Source of the DNA: Acidobacteriota bacterium
GTDB lineage: Bacteria > Acidobacteriota > Blastocatellia > Pyrinomonadales > Pyrinomonadaceae
Length of the DNA: 5,916 bases
Assembly: GCA_003222835.1 (NCBI GenBank)
Contig: QHXE01000114.1
Location: 1 to 5,916, forward strand
Reading direction: 5' to 3'
Part shown: piece by piece, positions 4,937 to 5,916 of the stretch
Layout: each line of letters starts with the position of its first letter
Numbering within the stretch: the first letter of the stretch is position 1
Translations under genes and position numbers: made by a program
The notes under the pieces: model-generated
Database searches by the model: none
Seen by the model: only the letters and a program-made list of their open reading frames with translations
What the model was told of the DNA's origin: nothing

Positions 4937-4966
4937 AATCTGGAAGGAATCCGGCGAAATCTGGAA
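4937..4966 (+). promoter_or_regulatory. 9-bp direct repeat, 21-base period; candidate operator
   Basis: AATCTGGAA occurs at 4937-4945 and again at 4958-4966. The start-to-start spacing of 21 bases is two helical turns, so both copies face the same side of the DNA. The pair lies 11-40 bases before the GTG of the Tat-signal gene, in an 84-base gap, where a regulator could block or recruit transcription. No further copy was noticed in the window. The link to the upstream winged-helix protein is inferred from position only. Confidence 0.35.
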
Positions 4967-4976
4967 AAACCGTTAA

Positions 4977-5321
4977 GTGCAATTCCCGACAAGAACCGCC
5001 AGAAATCTATTGACAGCCGAAGAGAGAACAGAGAACGAACCTGGGAATAACCAGAACAAGAAGGTTTCACGAAGAGAATTTCTGAAGTATGGAGTAGGGG
5101 TCGCCGCGGTTGCAGCTGGAGCGACAGCGCTGATGGGCAAGATTCCTCTTCTTGAGGAACAACCTACGAAAAAGACCCCCGCGGTGAATGATAGCTCTGA
5201 GCCTATTGTCGCCACCGTCGCAGGTGACCAAGTCACGGTCATGAATGGGCAGACCATAGTCAAGACAAAGGATTCCGGTCTCGCCGCACTTATCGCAGAG
5301 AAAATGAGCGCAGGAGAATAG
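4977..5321 (+). CDS. Small protein with twin-arginine (Tat) signal
   Basis: The product is 114 residues from GTG 4977, or 103 from TTG 5010; the start is unresolved. Residues 28-57 form a textbook Tat signal: KKVSRREFLKYG with the consensus SRREFLK at 31-37, a hydrophobic core GVGVAAVAAGATALMG (39-54), then KIP. A clear AxA cleavage site is not obvious, so it may stay membrane-anchored. The n-region before the arginines is long and polar. After a linker of charged residues and prolines (58-74) comes a compact tail, EPIVATVAGDQVTVMNGQTI (75-94), then KTKDSGLAALIAEKM (96-110), i.e. two short strands and a helix. I have the impression that similar short Tat-signal proteins with a PIV..V.GD.V tail exist elsewhere, but cannot name a family. 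TAG at 5319-5321 sits four bases before the DUF4331 start, so the genes are coupled. No catalytic residues or cofactor motif are visible. An escort or anchoring role for the DUF4331 product is inference. Confidence 0.8.
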   Translation: MQFPTRTARNLLTAEERTENEPGNNQNKKVSRREFLKYGVGVAAVAAGATALMGKIPLLEEQPTKKTPAVNDSSEPIVATVAGDQVTVMNGQTIVKTKDSGLAALIAEKMSAGE

Positions 5322-5328
5322 TGTCGTG
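5312..5328 (+). promoter_or_regulatory. Shine-Dalgarno and GTG start of the DUF4331 gene
   Basis: AGGAGA at 5312-5317, inside the last codons of the Tat-signal gene, is followed after eight bases by the GTG at 5326. This is the clearest ribosome binding site in the window and fixes the start immediately before the conserved SHREAP motif. Confidence 0.65.
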
Positions 5329-5916
5329 ACATCTCATCGAGAAGCTCCTAAGATCTCCAAGGATCCAGTTGCTGACAATACAGATCTGTACGCGTTCGTC
5401 AGCCCCGACAAACCTGACACAGTCACGATCCTAGCCAACTACATTCCACTGGAAGAGCCAGCTGGCGGCCCCAACTTCAACACGTTCGGAGACGACGTAC
5501 TTTACGAGATAATGGTTGACAACGATGGGGACGGAATCGAAGATGTGACGTATCAGTTTAAGTTCAAAACGAAGATCGGGAACCCGGACACCTTCCTTTA
5601 CAACACTGGACCAATCAGCTCCCTCACGGATTCCTCATGGAACGTCAAGCAGTTGTATTCGGTTACGAAGGTCTTGGGATCAAGACGAAGCGGAACTCCT
5701 ACTGTCTTGGGCACCGATCTTTCGACACCTCCCGTAAACATTGGCCCAAGATCGACACCCAACTACATTGACCTAGCGAACGCAGCCATCAACACTCTAA
5801 GTGACGGCTCGATAGTCTTCGCCGGACAGCGAGACGAAGCATTCTACGTTGACTTAGGATCCATCTTTGACCTCGCAACCCTCAGACCTTTCCAGAACCT
5901 GCACCTCATCCCTACG
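5326..5916 (+). CDS. DUF4331 family protein, N-terminal part (runs off window)
   Basis: The first 197 residues are visible and the frame is open to the last base. The start is GTG 5326 with a good AGGAGA ribosome site. The sequence has the DUF4331 hallmarks: SHREAP at residues 3-8, then SKDPVADNTDLYAFVSPD (11-28), ANYIPLEEPAGGPNF (37-51), FGDDVLYEIMVDNDGDG (54-70), YQFKF (76-80), and FAGQRDEAFYVDLGSIFDL, which is encoded at about 5818-5874. The DNDGDGIED stretch (65-73) looks like a calcium-binding acidic loop. DUF4331 proteins are typically secreted or periplasmic and of unknown biochemical function. Here the protein begins at the mature domain with no signal peptide or hydrophobic N-terminus. 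The adjoining small Tat-signal protein may supply export. The C-terminus and any anchor are outside the window. Confidence 0.92.
   Translation, partial: MTSHREAPKISKDPVADNTDLYAFVSPDKPDTVTILANYIPLEEPAGGPNFNTFGDDVLYEIMVDNDGDGIEDVTYQFKFKTKIGNPDTFLYNTGPISSLTDSSWNVKQLYSVTKVLGSRRSGTPTVLGTDLSTPPVNIGPRSTPNYIDLANAAINTLSDGSIVFAGQRDEAFYVDLGSIFDLATLRPFQNLHLIPT

Noticed and set aside
4973..5332. Minus-strand ORF opposite the Tat-signal gene
   Set aside because: Antisense to a frame with an unmistakable SRREFLK signal; its own translation shows nothing recognisable.
1..5916. CRISPR array, tRNA or rRNA gene, insertion sequence ends
   Set aside because: No regularly spaced repeats, no tRNA-like cloverleaf, no rRNA-like stretch and no paired terminal inverted repeats with target duplications were seen.

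Overview
The window looks archaeal. It carries a minimal twin-arginine translocase of one TatA and one TatC with no TatB, a winged-helix regulator paired with a small membrane protein, T-rich gene ends, AT-rich TATA-like boxes, and many GTG/TTG starts. I suspect a Thermoproteota or Nitrososphaeria-like lineage with roughly balanced G+C, but this is inference from style, not from a marker gene.

Layout. Positions 1-259 hold no confident gene: one reading frame is open except for a single TAA, and its last part could be a 35-residue small protein. An unrecognised 116-residue protein (260-610, +) converges on an electron-transfer flavoprotein operon on the minus strand, etfB (2342 or 2360 down to 1611) then etfA (1607 down to 624). 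A divergent promoter region separates etfB from tatA (2489-2812, +). tatC (2950-3837, +) follows, with an unusual C-terminal zinc ribbon. A 267-312 base gene-free stretch after tatC holds a T-run, several inverted repeats and a hairpin followed by a T-run. Then come a winged-helix regulator (ending 4572), a three-helix membrane protein (4584-4892), a small protein with a textbook twin-arginine signal (4977-5321), and, four bases later, a DUF4331 protein (5326 to the window end, partial).

How the genes may work together. EtfA/EtfB form the FAD-containing heterodimer that carries electrons from flavin dehydrogenases; the AMP-loop motif looks like the classical respiratory type rather than the bifurcating type. 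TatA/TatC export folded proteins, and a Tat substrate is encoded about 1.1 kb downstream. The most interesting observation is that this small Tat-signal protein is tightly coupled to a DUF4331 gene whose product, as read here, starts directly at the mature domain with no signal peptide. DUF4331 proteins are normally exported, so the small protein may be a separate export escort ('hitchhiker' arrangement). The regulator and membrane protein just upstream, plus a 9-base direct repeat spaced by 21 bases before the Tat-signal gene, suggest local control of that cassette. These last points are inference.
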